Positions 44,293 to 53,949 of a stretch of 64,000 nucleotides of DNA are shown here, one piece after another. The notes under the pieces are model-generated. The model was not told where the DNA came from. It did not search any database and worked only from the letters and a program-made list of their open reading frames with translations. Origin of the DNA: Chitinivorax sp. PXF-14 (GTDB lineage: Bacteria > Pseudomonadota > Gammaproteobacteria > Burkholderiales > SCOH01); the NCBI RefSeq assembly GCF_040812015.1, contig NZ_JBFNXJ010000008.1, positions 1 through 64,000 of the forward strand, given 5' to 3'. The position numbers were made by a program, and so were the translations under genes. Each line of letters opens with the position of its first letter. Position 1 is the stretch's first letter.

Positions 44293-45156
44293 ATGCCAAT
44301 TGCCCCCTGGCCTGACAGGCATATCCCAACCACCTTGCTGGCGGAGCTGCACGCGGCGGTGCTGGCGCGGCTCGGCAGCGATGCCCAGTCGCTGCGTATT
44401 GCCCGCGCCGTGCTCGGCATCTTCTTTACCGGCGTCAAGCTCGACAACGGCGCCGGGGGCCTGTGCGCCACGCCGGTCAAGAGCGTGCCGGAGGCCGTGT
44501 GCTGCCCCAGCTCGGCCAAAGCCATGCCGACGCCCGGCAAGATTGCCGGGCGCCTGGCAACGCAGGTGCTCGACGATCTTTACCGGCCGCAGGATTTGCG
44601 CCGGGCGCTGGCGATCGCCACGCTCAATGCCTTGGCGGAGACGCTATGGATGCGGGACGGCCCGCCGGCGGGCATCGATGTCCGCGAGGGCGACGCCTTC
44701 AGCGCTCTTTCGCTCCAGCCGGGGCAGCGGGTGGCCTTGGTCGGCGCCTTTCCACCCTATATGCGCGAGCTTCGCCGGCGCGGCCAGCCATTCAACGTGC
44801 TGGAGCTCGATCCGGCGACCTTGAAGCCCGAAGAGCTGCCCTACTATATTCCCGGCGAACGGGCGCCCGAGGTCATCCCTCATGCCGATGTTTTCATCAC
44901 TACCGGCACGACCTTGATCAACGGTAGCCTGGATGGCCTGTTGCGGCTGTTGTCGCCGGGCGCCCAGGCGGCTGTCATCGGGCCGACGGCAACACTGATC
45001 GCGCATCCCTACGCGGCCAGAGGCGTCACTGTCGTCGGTGGCACGCGCGTCGTTGCGGCCGACGACCTGCTCGATCTGCTGGCGGAAGGCGGCTCCGGCT
45101 ATCACTTCTTCGGCAAGACGGTCGAGCGCGTCACGCTCTGCCTGACTACGCCATGA
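44293..45156 (+). CDS. DUF4213/DUF364 protein, putative metal-chelation protein
   Basis: 287 residues. The N-terminal part (about 10-110) matches the DUF4213 enolase-like fold: GIFFTGVKLDNGAGGLCATP, then a Cys pair in EAVCCPSSAKAM. The C-terminal DUF364 Rossmann-like part has GQRVALVGAFPPYMREL, NVLELDP, ADVFITTGTTLINGSLDGLL and VIGPTATLIAHPYAARG. The family is annotated as a possible heavy-metal chelation domain and often accompanies FecCD-type importers; its function is not established. It could release, store or modify the imported metal complex. Its stop codon overlaps the tonB ATG. Confidence 0.85.
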   Translation: MPIAPWPDRHIPTTLLAELHAAVLARLGSDAQSLRIARAVLGIFFTGVKLDNGAGGLCATPVKSVPEAVCCPSSAKAMPTPGKIAGRLATQVLDDLYRPQDLRRALAIATLNALAETLWMRDGPPAGIDVREGDAFSALSLQPGQRVALVGAFPPYMRELRRRGQPFNVLELDPATLKPEELPYYIPGERAPEVIPHADVFITTGTTLINGSLDGLLRLLSPGAQAAVIGPTATLIAHPYAARGVTVVGGTRVVAADDLLDLLAEGGSGYHFFGKTVERVTLCLTTP

Positions 45157-45887
45157 TGCCGCTGCCGGCGGAAGAATGCTTCCTGGGCAGCGCCGTGCCA
45201 CGGCCGGCGCGAGAGGAACAGCGGCTGCGACCGCGCCAAGCCGTGCAGTGGCTCGCCGTCGCCATGGCCCATGCCGCCGTGGCGGGCATGATCTGGCAAA
45301 CACCGGCCGCACCGCAGTCCGCGCGCGAATCGGTGATCCAGGCAACGCTGATTTCGCCCAGGCCGCCAGCGCCGCCACAAGTACAACCGCCGCTGCCTGT
45401 CCCCGTCGCGCCCAGGCCCGAGGCGAAGCCCGCCACGGCGAAACCGGCGGTGCAACAACGCACCGTCGAACGTCCGGCCGAGTCATCGCTGCTCGCCGCG
45501 CAGGAGATGCCGGCAGGCGCGAGCGCCATACCGGCGCCAGCGGCACCGGCTGTTGCCAGTGCGCCCAGGGAACCTGCCGCGAGTGTGCCAGACACGCCGC
45601 CCGCCCAGCCGACCCCGCCCGTGTTCGACGCAGACTATCTCGACAACCCGGCGCCACCCTATCCGCAGGCATCGCGCCGCTTCGGCGAGAAGGGGGTCGT
45701 GCTGCTGCGCGTGCTGGTATCGCCCGCGGGGCGGGCCGAGCGCGTCGAGATCAAGCAGTCTTCCGGGTTCGTGCGGCTCGACTCCGCCGCCAGCGGCGCA
45801 GTCGCCGGCTGGCGTTTCGTCCCCGCCAGGCGCGGTGAACAGAGCGTCGCCGCCTGGGTATTGGTTCCGATTTCCTTCGTTTTGTAA
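45153..45887 (+). CDS. tonB: TonB energy-transducing protein
   Basis: 244 residues. A single membrane helix near residues 30-50 is followed by a Pro/Ala-rich periplasm-spanning segment with KPA repeats (about 65-155) and the TonB C-terminal domain (PPYPQASRRFGEKGVVLLRV, GFVRLDSAASGAVAGWRFVP). It couples the proton-motive force to the receptor encoded in the same run. The ATG overlaps the DUF364 stop codon. Confidence 0.93.
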   Translation: MMPLPAEECFLGSAVPRPAREEQRLRPRQAVQWLAVAMAHAAVAGMIWQTPAAPQSARESVIQATLISPRPPAPPQVQPPLPVPVAPRPEAKPATAKPAVQQRTVERPAESSLLAAQEMPAGASAIPAPAAPAVASAPREPAASVPDTPPAQPTPPVFDADYLDNPAPPYPQASRRFGEKGVVLLRVLVSPAGRAERVEIKQSSGFVRLDSAASGAVAGWRFVPARRGEQSVAAWVLVPISFVL

Positions 45888-45900
45888 TGTGAGTTACACC

Positions 45901-46626
45901 ATGGATGATTCTGCTCTCGGCTTTGCCCACTTTCTTGCCCAATCGGACAATGTGGCACGCTTCATTTTGCTCACGATGCTGCTGGCCTCGGTGGCCACCT
46001 GGGGCATCCTCATCGATAGCCTGGTCGGCCATTGGCTGCAGCGCCGGCGCGGCACGCTCTTTCTGGCGCGATTCCGCAACGCGCGCAACCTGCTGGAAGT
46101 GGCCGATGGATTGAGCACGGCTGCCGGTAGCCCCTACGCTAGGCTCACCCGCATCGCGCTCGATTCGGCCAGCCATTACGGCGTGCACGATGCCAGCCAC
46201 CTCGATGCCGCCGGCGGCCTGACGGAATTCCTCACGCGCACCTTGCGGCAGGGAATCGAGGACGAAAACATGCGCTTCGAACGTGGCCTCACCCTGCTCG
46301 CCTCGATCGGCTCGACCGCACCGTTCGTCGGCCTGTTCGGTACGGTATGGGGCATCTACCACGCCTTGCTGGCGATCGGCCAATCCGGGCAGGGTACGCT
46401 GGACAAGGTGGCCGGCCCGGTCGGCGAAGCGCTGATCATGACCGCGATCGGCCTGGCCGTCGCCATCCCCTCGGTGCTCGGATACAACGCGCTGACCCGC
46501 AAGAACCGCCTGGCGCTCAGCCGCCTCGACGCCTTCGGGCACGATCTGCTGACCATGGTGGTGACCGGCGCGCCACTGTTGCGGAGCAAGCACATGAATG
46601 CACGCAACGATACGGGAGCGGCATGA
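45901..46626 (+). CDS. exbB: Biopolymer transport protein ExbB
   Basis: 241 residues with three membrane helices. ExbB/TolQ signatures are RFERGLTLLASIGSTAPFVG, LFGTVWGIYHALLAIG and VGEALIMTAIGLAVAIPSVL. It forms the proton channel with ExbD. It starts 13 bp after tonB, and its TGA overlaps the exbD ATG. Confidence 0.95.
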   Translation: MDDSALGFAHFLAQSDNVARFILLTMLLASVATWGILIDSLVGHWLQRRRGTLFLARFRNARNLLEVADGLSTAAGSPYARLTRIALDSASHYGVHDASHLDAAGGLTEFLTRTLRQGIEDENMRFERGLTLLASIGSTAPFVGLFGTVWGIYHALLAIGQSGQGTLDKVAGPVGEALIMTAIGLAVAIPSVLGYNALTRKNRLALSRLDAFGHDLLTMVVTGAPLLRSKHMNARNDTGAA

Positions 46627-47045
46627 TGGCATTCGGGACACTCAATTCCGGCGCGGGCGGCGGGCGCCCCGTCGCCGAGATCAACCTGATCCCCCTGGTT
46701 GACGTCATGCTGGTTCTACTTGTGGTGTTCATCGTCACCGCGCCATTGCTGACTCACGCCGTCAAGCTGGAATTGCCGCGCGCCAGCAGCCGGCCCAACA
46801 CCTCGTCGGCCAAGCACATCGAGATCGCCTTGCAGGCGAACGGCACCCTGTACTGGAACGGCACCGCGATCACGCGCGCGGAGCTGGAGCAGCGTGCCGC
46901 ACAGCTCGCCCTACAGGCGCCGGATACCGACATCCACCTGCAAGGCGATGCCAGCGTGCCCTACGGCGATATGGCAAAGACCCTCTCCGCTCTTGCGCGA
47001 CATGGCTTGTCGCGGGTCGGCTTTGTCACCGATCCGTCCAACTGA
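46623..47045 (+). CDS. exbD: Biopolymer transport protein ExbD
   Basis: 140 residues: a short cytoplasmic N-terminus, one membrane helix with the essential aspartate in INLIPLVDVMLVLLVVFIVT, and a periplasmic domain. Last gene of the compact run that starts with the DUF2478 gene. The start codon overlaps the exbB stop codon. Confidence 0.94.
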   Translation: MMAFGTLNSGAGGGRPVAEINLIPLVDVMLVLLVVFIVTAPLLTHAVKLELPRASSRPNTSSAKHIEIALQANGTLYWNGTAITRAELEQRAAQLALQAPDTDIHLQGDASVPYGDMAKTLSALARHGLSRVGFVTDPSN

Positions 47046-47424
47046 GCTGCGCTCGGGCTGCAGCGACACGCAGCCTGCCTGACAAGGGCTGGCCCGATGG
47101 CCCGGCCCGCCACGCGTGCATGGCTGTTCCCTTTGTGCTTGCGCCATGGCGGCGTGGCAAGCCATCGCCAGCCTTCACTCCGCCGCGGATTGACCACGCG
47201 CAGCGTGTTGCACCCCACCTGCCCCGCAGCACGGTGGCCGGGTGCGCCCCGGCGCTGTTTCAACGATTGTCTGCCCGCCTGGCAGCCCCATCTCGGTGAA
47301 TGGCGGGCCCAGCTTGCCTCTTGCCTGTGCATGACGGCATGGCGGGCTGGCTGATACCCCCTGAAGCGGCCGCATGGCGCCGTAAATGACGCCGGTGGGC
47401 GTACATGGCCCGCTTTTTGCTCTT
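47046..47424. other. Intergenic region, no gene seen
   Basis: The spacer between exbD and the nitrate reductase gene is GC-rich with short open frames on both strands but no ribosome binding sites or family matches. No T-run terminator for the exbD operon is visible. The only clear signal is ModE-like site F at its right end. Confidence 0.5.
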
Positions 47425-47448
47425 CGTTATATATGTTTGGATATAGCG
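47425..47448. promoter_or_regulatory. ModE-like operator F (near perfect)
   Basis: CGTTATAT-N8-ATATAGCG, with symmetry reaching 10 bp per arm (TTCGTTATAT / ATATAGCGAA, one mismatch). It lies 18 bp before the nitrate reductase ATG. No FNR box accompanies it, in keeping with an assimilatory enzyme. Confidence 0.85.
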
Positions 47449-47466
47449 AATGTGGGGGTGGTGCAG

Positions 47467-50400
47467 ATGAACGCCAACAAGACCGTCAAGTCCGTCTGCC
47501 CCTATTGCGGGGTTGGCTGCGGCATTGTCATGGAAGTTGCCGGCCCGCGCGTGATCAAGGTGTCGGGCGACAAGCAGCACCCGACCAATTTCGGCCGGCT
47601 GTGCACCAAGGGTAATACCTGCATCCAGGCGATCGCCGAATCGGGCCGGCTCGAGCACGCCTATCTGCGCGGCAAGCGCCAGCAGGAGCCCGCGCGGGTC
47701 GCCATGGAGGTGGCCATCAAGGAGACGGCGCGGCGCCTCAAGGCCATTGTCGGCACCCATGGGCCGGATGCGGTGGCGCTCTACGTGTCGGGGCAGATGT
47801 CGCTCGAGGCGCAGTATCTCGCCAACAAGCTGGCCAAGGGCTTCATCGGCACCAACAATATCGAGTCCAACTCACGCCTCTGCATGGCGAGCGCCGGCAG
47901 CGGCTACAAGCTATCTCTGGGCTCGGACGGGCCGCCGGGCTCGTACCAGGACTTCGACCGAGCGGACCTGTTCTTCGTCATCGGCGCCAACATGGCGGAC
48001 TGCCATCCGATCCTGTTCCTGCGCTTGATGGACCGGGTCAAGGCCGGCGCGAAACTGATCGTCGTCGATCCGCGCCGCAACGCGACGGCAGACAAGGCCG
48101 GGCTCTATCTGCAGATCAAGCCGGGCACCGATCTGGCGCTGCTCAACGGCCTGTTGCACCTGCTGGTGAAGAACGGCCACACCGATGCGGATTTCATTGC
48201 CGAATTCACGCAAGGCTGGGAGGCGATGCCGGCCTTCCTCGACGATTACGCGCCGCACAAGGTGGCCGAGATCACCGGCATCCCCGAAGCCGATATCCGC
48301 CAGGCGGCGGACTGGATCGGGGCCGCCCGCGAGTGGATGAGCTGCTGGACCATGGGGCTCAACCAGAGCACGCATGGCACCTGGAACACCAATGCGATCT
48401 GCAACCTGCATCTCGCTACCGGCGCCATCTGTCGCCCCGGCAGCGGGCCCTTCTCGCTCACCGGCCAGCCCAACGCGATGGGCGGGCGCGAGATGGGCTA
48501 TATGGGGCCGGGCCTGCCGGGCCAGCGCTCGGTGCTGGTGGACAAGGAACGCGCCTTTGTCGAGGACTTGTGGGGCATTGCCCCCGGCACGCTGCGCCCC
48601 GAGTCGGGCGGCGGCACCATAGCCATGTTCGAGGACATGCAGGCCGGCAGGATCAAGGCGTGCTGGATCATCTGCACCAACCCGGTGGCCACCGTACCCA
48701 ATCGCAAGAACGTCATCGCCGGCCTCGAGGCCGCCGAGCTGGTGATCACGCAGGATGCCTTTCTCGATACCGAGACCAACCGCTTTGCGGACATCCTGCT
48801 GCCCGGCGCGTTATGGGCCGAGGCAGAGGGCGTCATGATCAACTCGGAACGCAATATGACGCTGATGCAGCAAGCCGTCGAGCCGCCGGGCGAGGCGCTG
48901 GCCGACTGGCAGATCATCGCCCGCGTGGCCTGCGAGATGGGCTATGCGCATGCCTTTACTTACGGCAGCGCGGCAGATGTGTTCGACGAGCTCAAGCTGG
49001 CCTGGAACCCCAAGACCGGCTACGACATCCGCGGGGCAAGCCATGAGCGGCTGCGCCAGTCCCCGCTGCAGTGGCCCTGCGCGCCCGGCCCGGCGCATGA
49101 CCGCAACCCGCTCCGTTATCTCAACGACGGCATCAGCCAGACCCTCAGAACCCGCGAAGACGGCAGCCAGCCGCTCATTGCCTTCGCCACCGAGAGCGGC
49201 AAGGCGGCCTTCCTGCCCAGGCCCCACATGCCGCCAGCCGAGATGCCGGACGCCGACTTCCCCTTTGTGCTCAACACCGGCCGGCTGCAGCACCAGTGGC
49301 ACACGATGACCAAGACCGGCAAGGTGCCGACACTGAACAAGCTCAACCCGTGGCCGTTCGTCGAGATCCACCCCGACGATGCGGCCGTGCTCGGCATCCG
49401 CGACAAGGATCGCGTGGAAATCCGCTCGCGGCGCGGCCGTGCGCTGCTGCCCGCGCAGCTCACCGACCGCGTACGGCCCGGCAACTGTTTTGCGCCATTT
49501 CACTGGAACGACGTATTCGGGGACGATCTGGCGATCAACGCCGTCACCGCTGACGCCGTCGACCCGATCTCGCTGCAACCCGAATTCAAGTTCTGTGCCG
49601 TCGCCTTGCTGCGCGCCGCAGAAACCCCCATCCAACAGTCGGCGACTGGTGCGGACGACGGCGTCCCGCCACGCGCCAGCGCAGGCCCGTCGCCCCATGC
49701 CAACAAGGAACTCACCATGAAGCAGATCGATGCGCTGGCCAGCCTGCTGGACCTCGATGCCGCGCCCGCCCTGGCGTTGGCGCCGCATGAACAACGCTAT
49801 ATGCAAGGCTATCTGAGCGCGCTTCGTACCGAGGCTGCGCGCGAGGCCGGCGGCGTGCCGGTATTGCCGGCCACGGCGCCATTCGAGGCGGGCAAGCGCC
49901 TGATGCTCGACGGCATGCTGGCCGGGCTGTTTGCCCGCACCTGGCTGGCCGATGACGGGCTCCAGGCCCCGGCCCTGCCGGAGCCGGCCAGTGACGCCAG
50001 CGCGGCGGCGAAACCGCGGGTCGCCATCGTGTGGGCCTCGCAGACAGGCAATGCCGAAACCCACGCTGGCCAGTGTGGCCAGCGGCTCAAGGCCGAGGGC
50101 TACGATGTCACGCTGGCCAGCATGGACGCTGTCCATGCGTCCGACCTGGCCACGTTCAGCCACCTGCTGCTGTTGACCAGCACCTTCGGTGATGGCGATC
50201 CACCCGACAACGGCAGCGCCTTGTGGGCTGCCCTGCAGGCCGATGGCGCCCCACGGTTCGCGCAGACGCGGTATTCGGTGCTGGCGTTGGGTGACTCGAA
50301 CTATGACCAGTTCTGCGGCTTCGGCCGCAAGCTCGATGCGCGGCTGGCGCACCTCGGCGCCCAGCGGCTGTGCCCCAGGGCCGACTGCGAGCCGGACTAC

Positions 50401-51657
50401 CAGGAAACAGCCAGAGCCTGGCTGGATGCGGTAGTCCAGGCGCTTGCGGTCCCCGCCCTGCAAGCGCCTGCCAGCCCAGTGCCGGTGCTGGCCGGCGCCG
50501 TCGAACCTGCCGGGCTGCCTGCTACCGCCGAGGTGGCCGGCTACAGCCGCAGCCAGCCGCTACGCACGCGGCTCGTGCAAAATCGCCTGCTCAATGCGGC
50601 CGGCGCCGAGAAAGAAACCCGGCAATATGCCTTTGACCTTGCCGGCAGCGGTTTTCACTATGAGGCAGGCGATGCGCTGGGGGTCTGGCCCACCAACTGC
50701 GCCAACCTGGTCGGTGACATGCTGGGCGCCCTCAAGCTGCCGGCCGCCAGCATCGTGCGGGTCAAGGGCCACGGCGAGCTTGCGCTGGGCGAGGCATTGT
50801 CACGCCACCATGACATCACCCGCATCACGCCCGAAGTATTGCAGTTCGTACATGAGCGCACCGGCAGCGACGAGCTCGCCGCACTGCTGCAGCCGGACAA
50901 CAAGGAGGCGCTCAGGCAGTGGCTGTGGGGCCGGCAGCTCATCGACCTGCTGCGCGCCTTCCCGGTTGCCGCCAGCGCGGCCGACTGGCTGGCCGTGCTG
51001 AAACGGCTGCAGCCGCGCCTGTATTCGATCTCGTCGAGCCCGAAAACGACACCGGGGCAGGTCCAGCTCACCGTATCCACCGTGCGCTATGGCTGTGAAG
51101 GCAAGCTGCACGGCGGCGTCTGCTCGACCTTCCTGGCCGACCGGGCGGCCGAGGTCGAGGTGCCGATCTTCGTGCAGCAGTCGGCGCATTTCCGCCCGCC
51201 CGCCAACCCGAACGCACCGATGATCATGGTCGGCCCGGGCACCGGCATCGCGCCGTTCCGTGCCTTTCTTCAGGAGCGGCGGGCAACGGGCGCACCGGGG
51301 CGCAACTGGCTGTTCTTCGGCGAGCAGCGCGCCGCAACCGACTTCTATTACCGCGACGAGTTGGAAGGCATGCAGCGTGATGGCCTGCTGCATCGGCTCG
51401 ATACCGCCTTCTCCCGCGACCAGGCCGACAAGGTTTACGTCCAGCATCGCATGCTCGAACACGGCGCGCAGCTTTGGGCCTGGCTCGAGGAAGGGGGACA
51501 TTTCTTCGTCTGTGGCGACGCCAGCCGCATGGCTCGGGATGTCGATGCCGCGCTCAAGCAGGTGGTGCAGGCCCACGGCGCGATGAGCGCGGACGACGCG
51601 GCGGCTTATGTCGGCAGGATGGCGCAGGACAAGCGCTATGTCAGGGACGTGTACTAG
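47467..51657 (+). CDS. nasA: Assimilatory nitrate reductase fused to CysJ-like diflavin reductase
   Basis: 1396 residues, two enzymes in one chain. Residues 1 to about 720 are a NasA-type molybdoenzyme: [4Fe-4S] motif CPYCGVGCG, metal-ligand Cys in [26 protein letters not shown], and a C-terminal pterin domain. After a linker come a flavodoxin domain ([23 protein letters not shown]), an FAD domain ([22 protein letters not shown]) and an NADPH domain ([18 protein letters not shown]), ending YVRDVY as in CysJ. NADPH electrons would thus reach nitrate without a separate reductase. Such fusions are known. No nitrite reductase or nitrate transporter gene is nearby. Confidence 0.93.
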   Translation: MNANKTVKSVCPYCGVGCGIVMEVAGPRVIKVSGDKQHPTNFGRLCTKGNTCIQAIAESGRLEHAYLRGKRQQEPARVAMEVAIKETARRLKAIVGTHGPDAVALYVSGQMSLEAQYLANKLAKGFIGTNNIESNSRLCMASAGSGYKLSLGSDGPPGSYQDFDRADLFFVIGANMADCHPILFLRLMDRVKAGAKLIVVDPRRNATADKAGLYLQIKPGTDLALLNGLLHLLVKNGHTDADFIAEFTQGWEAMPAFLDDYAPHKVAEITGIPEADIRQAADWIGAAREWMSCWTMGLNQSTHGTWNTNAICNLHLATGAICRPGSGPFSLTGQPNAMGGREMGYMGPGLPGQRSVLVDKERAFVEDLWGIAPGTLRPESGGGTIAMFEDMQAGRIKACWIICTNPVATVPNRKNVIAGLEAAELVITQDAFLDTETNRFADILLPGALWAEAEGVMINSERNMTLMQQAVEPPGEALADWQIIARVACEMGYAHAFTYGSAADVFDELKLAWNPKTGYDIRGASHERLRQSPLQWPCAPGPAHDRNPLRYLNDGISQTLRTREDGSQPLIAFATESGKAAFLPRPHMPPAEMPDADFPFVLNTGRLQHQWHTMTKTGKVPTLNKLNPWPFVEIHPDDAAVLGIRDKDRVEIRSRRGRALLPAQLTDRVRPGNCFAPFHWNDVFGDDLAINAVTADAVDPISLQPEFKFCAVALLRAAETPIQQSATGADDGVPPRASAGPSPHANKELTMKQIDALASLLDLDAAPALALAPHEQRYMQGYLSALRTEAAREAGGVPVLPATAPFEAGKRLMLDGMLAGLFARTWLADDGLQAPALPEPASDASAAAKPRVAIVWASQTGNAETHAGQCGQRLKAEGYDVTLASMDAVHASDLATFSHLLLLTSTFGDGDPPDNGSALWAALQADGAPRFAQTRYSVLALGDSNYDQFCGFGRKLDARLAHLGAQRLCPRADCEPDYQETARAWLDAVVQALAVPALQAPASPVPVLAGAVEPAGLPATAEVAGYSRSQPLRTRLVQNRLLNAAGAEKETRQYAFDLAGSGFHYEAGDALGVWPTNCANLVGDMLGALKLPAASIVRVKGHGELALGEALSRHHDITRITPEVLQFVHERTGSDELAALLQPDNKEALRQWLWGRQLIDLLRAFPVAASAADWLAVLKRLQPRLYSISSSPKTTPGQVQLTVSTVRYGCEGKLHGGVCSTFLADRAAEVEVPIFVQQSAHFRPPANPNAPMIMVGPGTGIAPFRAFLQERRATGAPGRNWLFFGEQRAATDFYYRDELEGMQRDGLLHRLDTAFSRDQADKVYVQHRMLEHGAQLWAWLEEGGHFFVCGDASRMARDVDAALKQVVQAHGAMSADDAAAYVGRMAQDKRYVRDVY

Positions 51658-51926
51658 CGCCAGATGGGGCGTGGCATGCGCCCGGACCTGTACAGCGGAT
51701 GGGGGGCGCTCGCAGTACGCCTGCGGGCTTTTCCCGGGCGCATGGGGTGTTGGCCGGAGGCGAGCCAGGGCGCGCTTGATCCACACCACTGCCCTGCCCG
51801 CTCAAATGCTTAAGCGCCAGCTAAGTTTTGGGCAATACCATGGCTGCTTTCGAATTCAGTCACGGTGCCGGGGCCTGCACGATTGGCAGGAAGGCCCCGC
51901 GCACGTCGGCACGGGTGAAGACCGCC

Positions 51927-52529
51927 ATGAACATGCTGGAAACCTACAATCGGCAGCTATTTCTTGCCATCAATGCCGGGCCGGATACCCCGCTATCCGT
52001 CATCCACCTGACCGCGTTCCTGGCGGACGACGCGATCTTCCTGCTGCCCGTCCTGCTGGCGGGGCTATGGCTGTGGGGCCGCTTGCCCAAGCGCGAGCTG
52101 GTGGTGCGGGCAAGCTGCGTTACCTTGCTTGCCTTGGGCCTGAACCAGCTGATCATCCTGCTGTGGCCGCATCCACGGCCATTCATGATCGGGCTTGGCC
52201 ATACCTGGCTGGCCCATGCGGCGGAATCCTCGTTTCCGAGCGACCACACCACCGTCTTCGCCGCGCTCGCCGTCACCTGGCTCATGGGCGAGCTGGCCTC
52301 GCTGGGGATCGTGATCCTCGGCGTCGGGCTTGGGGTGGGCTGGGCGCGCGTCTATCTGGGCGTGCATTTTCCGCTTGATATCGTGGGCGGGCTGATGGTT
52401 GCCGGCTGCAGCTACGCCTTGCTGATTCCCGCATGGCGCCGATTCGGCCCGACGCTGACGCTGCGGGTGCAAATGCTGTACCGGCATCTCTTCGCCCTGC
52501 CGATTGGCGCAGGGTGGCTGAAAGCCTAG
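51927..52529 (+). CDS. PAP2-family membrane phosphatase (undecaprenyl-diphosphatase-like)
   Basis: 200 residues with five to six membrane helices and the PAP2 active-site motifs: HPRPFMIGLGH, SSFPSDHTT and RVYLGVHFPLDIVGG. It resembles BcrC/YbjG enzymes that dephosphorylate undecaprenyl diphosphate in the periplasm; lipid A phosphatases share the fold. I chose MNMLETYNRQLFLAIN at 51927; an in-frame ATG at 51840 would add an untypical hydrophilic stretch. It stands alone downstream of nasA. Confidence 0.88.
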   Translation: MNMLETYNRQLFLAINAGPDTPLSVIHLTAFLADDAIFLLPVLLAGLWLWGRLPKRELVVRASCVTLLALGLNQLIILLWPHPRPFMIGLGHTWLAHAAESSFPSDHTTVFAALAVTWLMGELASLGIVILGVGLGVGWARVYLGVHFPLDIVGGLMVAGCSYALLIPAWRRFGPTLTLRVQMLYRHLFALPIGAGWLKA

Positions 52530-52751
52530 CTGGCGCTGTCTCTCGCTGCCGCCGTGAGGCCGCGGCCCGGCGTTGCCGTGGCGCCGAGCCTGGCGGGTGG
52601 CCGCCCCGCGGGTAGCCGCCCCACAATTGGCCACCCCGGCAACAGACCACCCCACTGATGGTGCGCTGGCGCGCGGTGCCAGCGGTGAAACTGCGGCGCG
52701 ACGATATCCAGATGATCGATATGGCTCGCAAAATTCCTTGTTAATGGAAAT

Positions 52752-52767
52752 TAAATCCATTATATTG
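52752..52767. promoter_or_regulatory. Candidate operator of the XRE-cupin regulator
   Basis: ATCCA-TTATAT-TGGAT is an inverted repeat within an AT-rich patch that stands out from the GC-rich surroundings, a few bases before the ATG at 52773. It overlaps the likely -10 region, so autorepression is plausible. Confidence 0.5.
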
Positions 52768-52772
52768 GATTA

Positions 52773-53357
52773 ATGAATGTCGATTCCCTCATCGCCAAAC
52801 GCGTCCGCGACCTGCGCAAGCAGCGCGGCCACACGCTGGACAAGCTGGCCGAGCTGAGCGGCGTCAGCCGCTCGATGATCTCGTTGATCGAGCGCGAGGA
52901 AACCAGCCCGACGGCCGCCGTGCTCAACAAGCTGGCCGATGCGCTCGGTGTCACGCTGGCCTCGCTGTTCGCCGACGAAACCCAGGGCACGGCGGAGCTG
53001 CCGCTTGCCCGCTTCGCACAGCAGCCGGTGTGGCAGGACCCCGCCTCCGGCTATGTCCGGCGCCAGGTGTCGCCGGGTGGCTACGCATCGCCGATCGAGC
53101 TGGTCGAGGTGATGTTCCCGCCCGGCGAGACGGTGGCCTTCGACAATCCGACGCGGAACATCGCCACGCACCAGCAGGTCTGGATGCTCGAAGGCGCGAT
53201 GGAGATCACCACGGAAGAACGGACATGGCAGCTCCACGCCGGCGATTGCCTGGCGATGGTGCTTGGCCAGCGCATCGTCTTTCGCAACCCGACCGGCGAG
53301 CCGGCGCGCTATGCAGTCGTGCTGACCAGCCTGGCATTTACCTCAAGGAGACCGTGA
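52773..53357 (+). CDS. XRE-family regulator with cupin domain
   Basis: 194 residues. The N-terminal helix-turn-helix (about 5-62) contains VRDLRKQRGHTLDKLAELSG and VSRSMISLIEREETSPT. The C-terminal cupin (about 105-185) contains VEVMFPPGETVAFDN and QVWMLEGAMEITTEERTWQL, probably binding a small ligand. The stop codon overlaps the start of the GNAT gene, so it likely controls and is co-expressed with it. Confidence 0.92.
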   Translation: MNVDSLIAKRVRDLRKQRGHTLDKLAELSGVSRSMISLIEREETSPTAAVLNKLADALGVTLASLFADETQGTAELPLARFAQQPVWQDPASGYVRRQVSPGGYASPIELVEVMFPPGETVAFDNPTRNIATHQQVWMLEGAMEITTEERTWQLHAGDCLAMVLGQRIVFRNPTGEPARYAVVLTSLAFTSRRP

Positions 53358-53887
53358 TGAGCGAGCCCACCATCGTGCGCTGCACGTTCGAGCGACATGC
53401 AGACGCCATCCTGGACATTTTCAACGACGCGATCCTGAATTCGACCGCCTTGTACGACTACAAGCCGCGGCCGCCCGAGAGCATGGTGACGTGGTTCGAC
53501 GCCAAGCGGGCCGGCGGTTTCCCGGTGATCGGCATCGAGGACGAAGACGGCACGCTGCTGGGCTTCGGCAGCTACGGCACGTTTCGCGGCTGGCCCGCCT
53601 ACAAGTACACGGTGGAGCATTCGGTCTATGTGCACAAGGGCCATCGCGGGCGCGGGCTTGGCCGCGTGATCATGCAGGCCCTGATCGCGGCGGCCCGGCA
53701 AAACGGCGTGCACGCCATGATGGGCGGCATCGACGCGACGAACGCCGGCAGCATTGCGCTGCACGGGCAGCTTGGCTTCAGGCACGTTGGCACCTTGCCC
53801 GAGGTCGGCTTCAAGTTCGGCCGCTGGCTCGATCTGGCCTTCTATCAGCTGCTGCTGGAAACACCGGCCCACCCCGTTGACGGCTAA
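53357..53887 (+). CDS. GNAT N-acetyltransferase, phosphinothricin/Met-sulfoximine type
   Basis: 176 residues of the Pat/MddA-like GNAT group. Signs are the N-terminal IVRCTFERHADAILDIFNDAI and YDYKPRPPESMVTWF, the acetyl-CoA loop VHKGHRGRGLGRVIMQALI, and the C-terminal HGQLGFRHVGTLPEVGFKFG. Members acetylate amino-acid analogues such as methionine sulfone/sulfoximine or phosphinothricin. Translationally coupled to the XRE-cupin regulator. Confidence 0.92.
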   Translation: MSEPTIVRCTFERHADAILDIFNDAILNSTALYDYKPRPPESMVTWFDAKRAGGFPVIGIEDEDGTLLGFGSYGTFRGWPAYKYTVEHSVYVHKGHRGRGLGRVIMQALIAAARQNGVHAMMGGIDATNAGSIALHGQLGFRHVGTLPEVGFKFGRWLDLAFYQLLLETPAHPVDG

Positions 53888-53949
53888 GCCGCCCGGCGCC
53901 GTGGCCATGAAGCGAGGCCAGCTGCAGGTGCGGCGCCAGCCGGCATCAC

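Noticed and set aside
35572-47045. Ordinary iron-siderophore operon
   Set aside because: Not excluded, but no NRPS, NIS-synthetase or catechol genes and no Fur-like box were seen, while ModE- and FNR-like sites are present.
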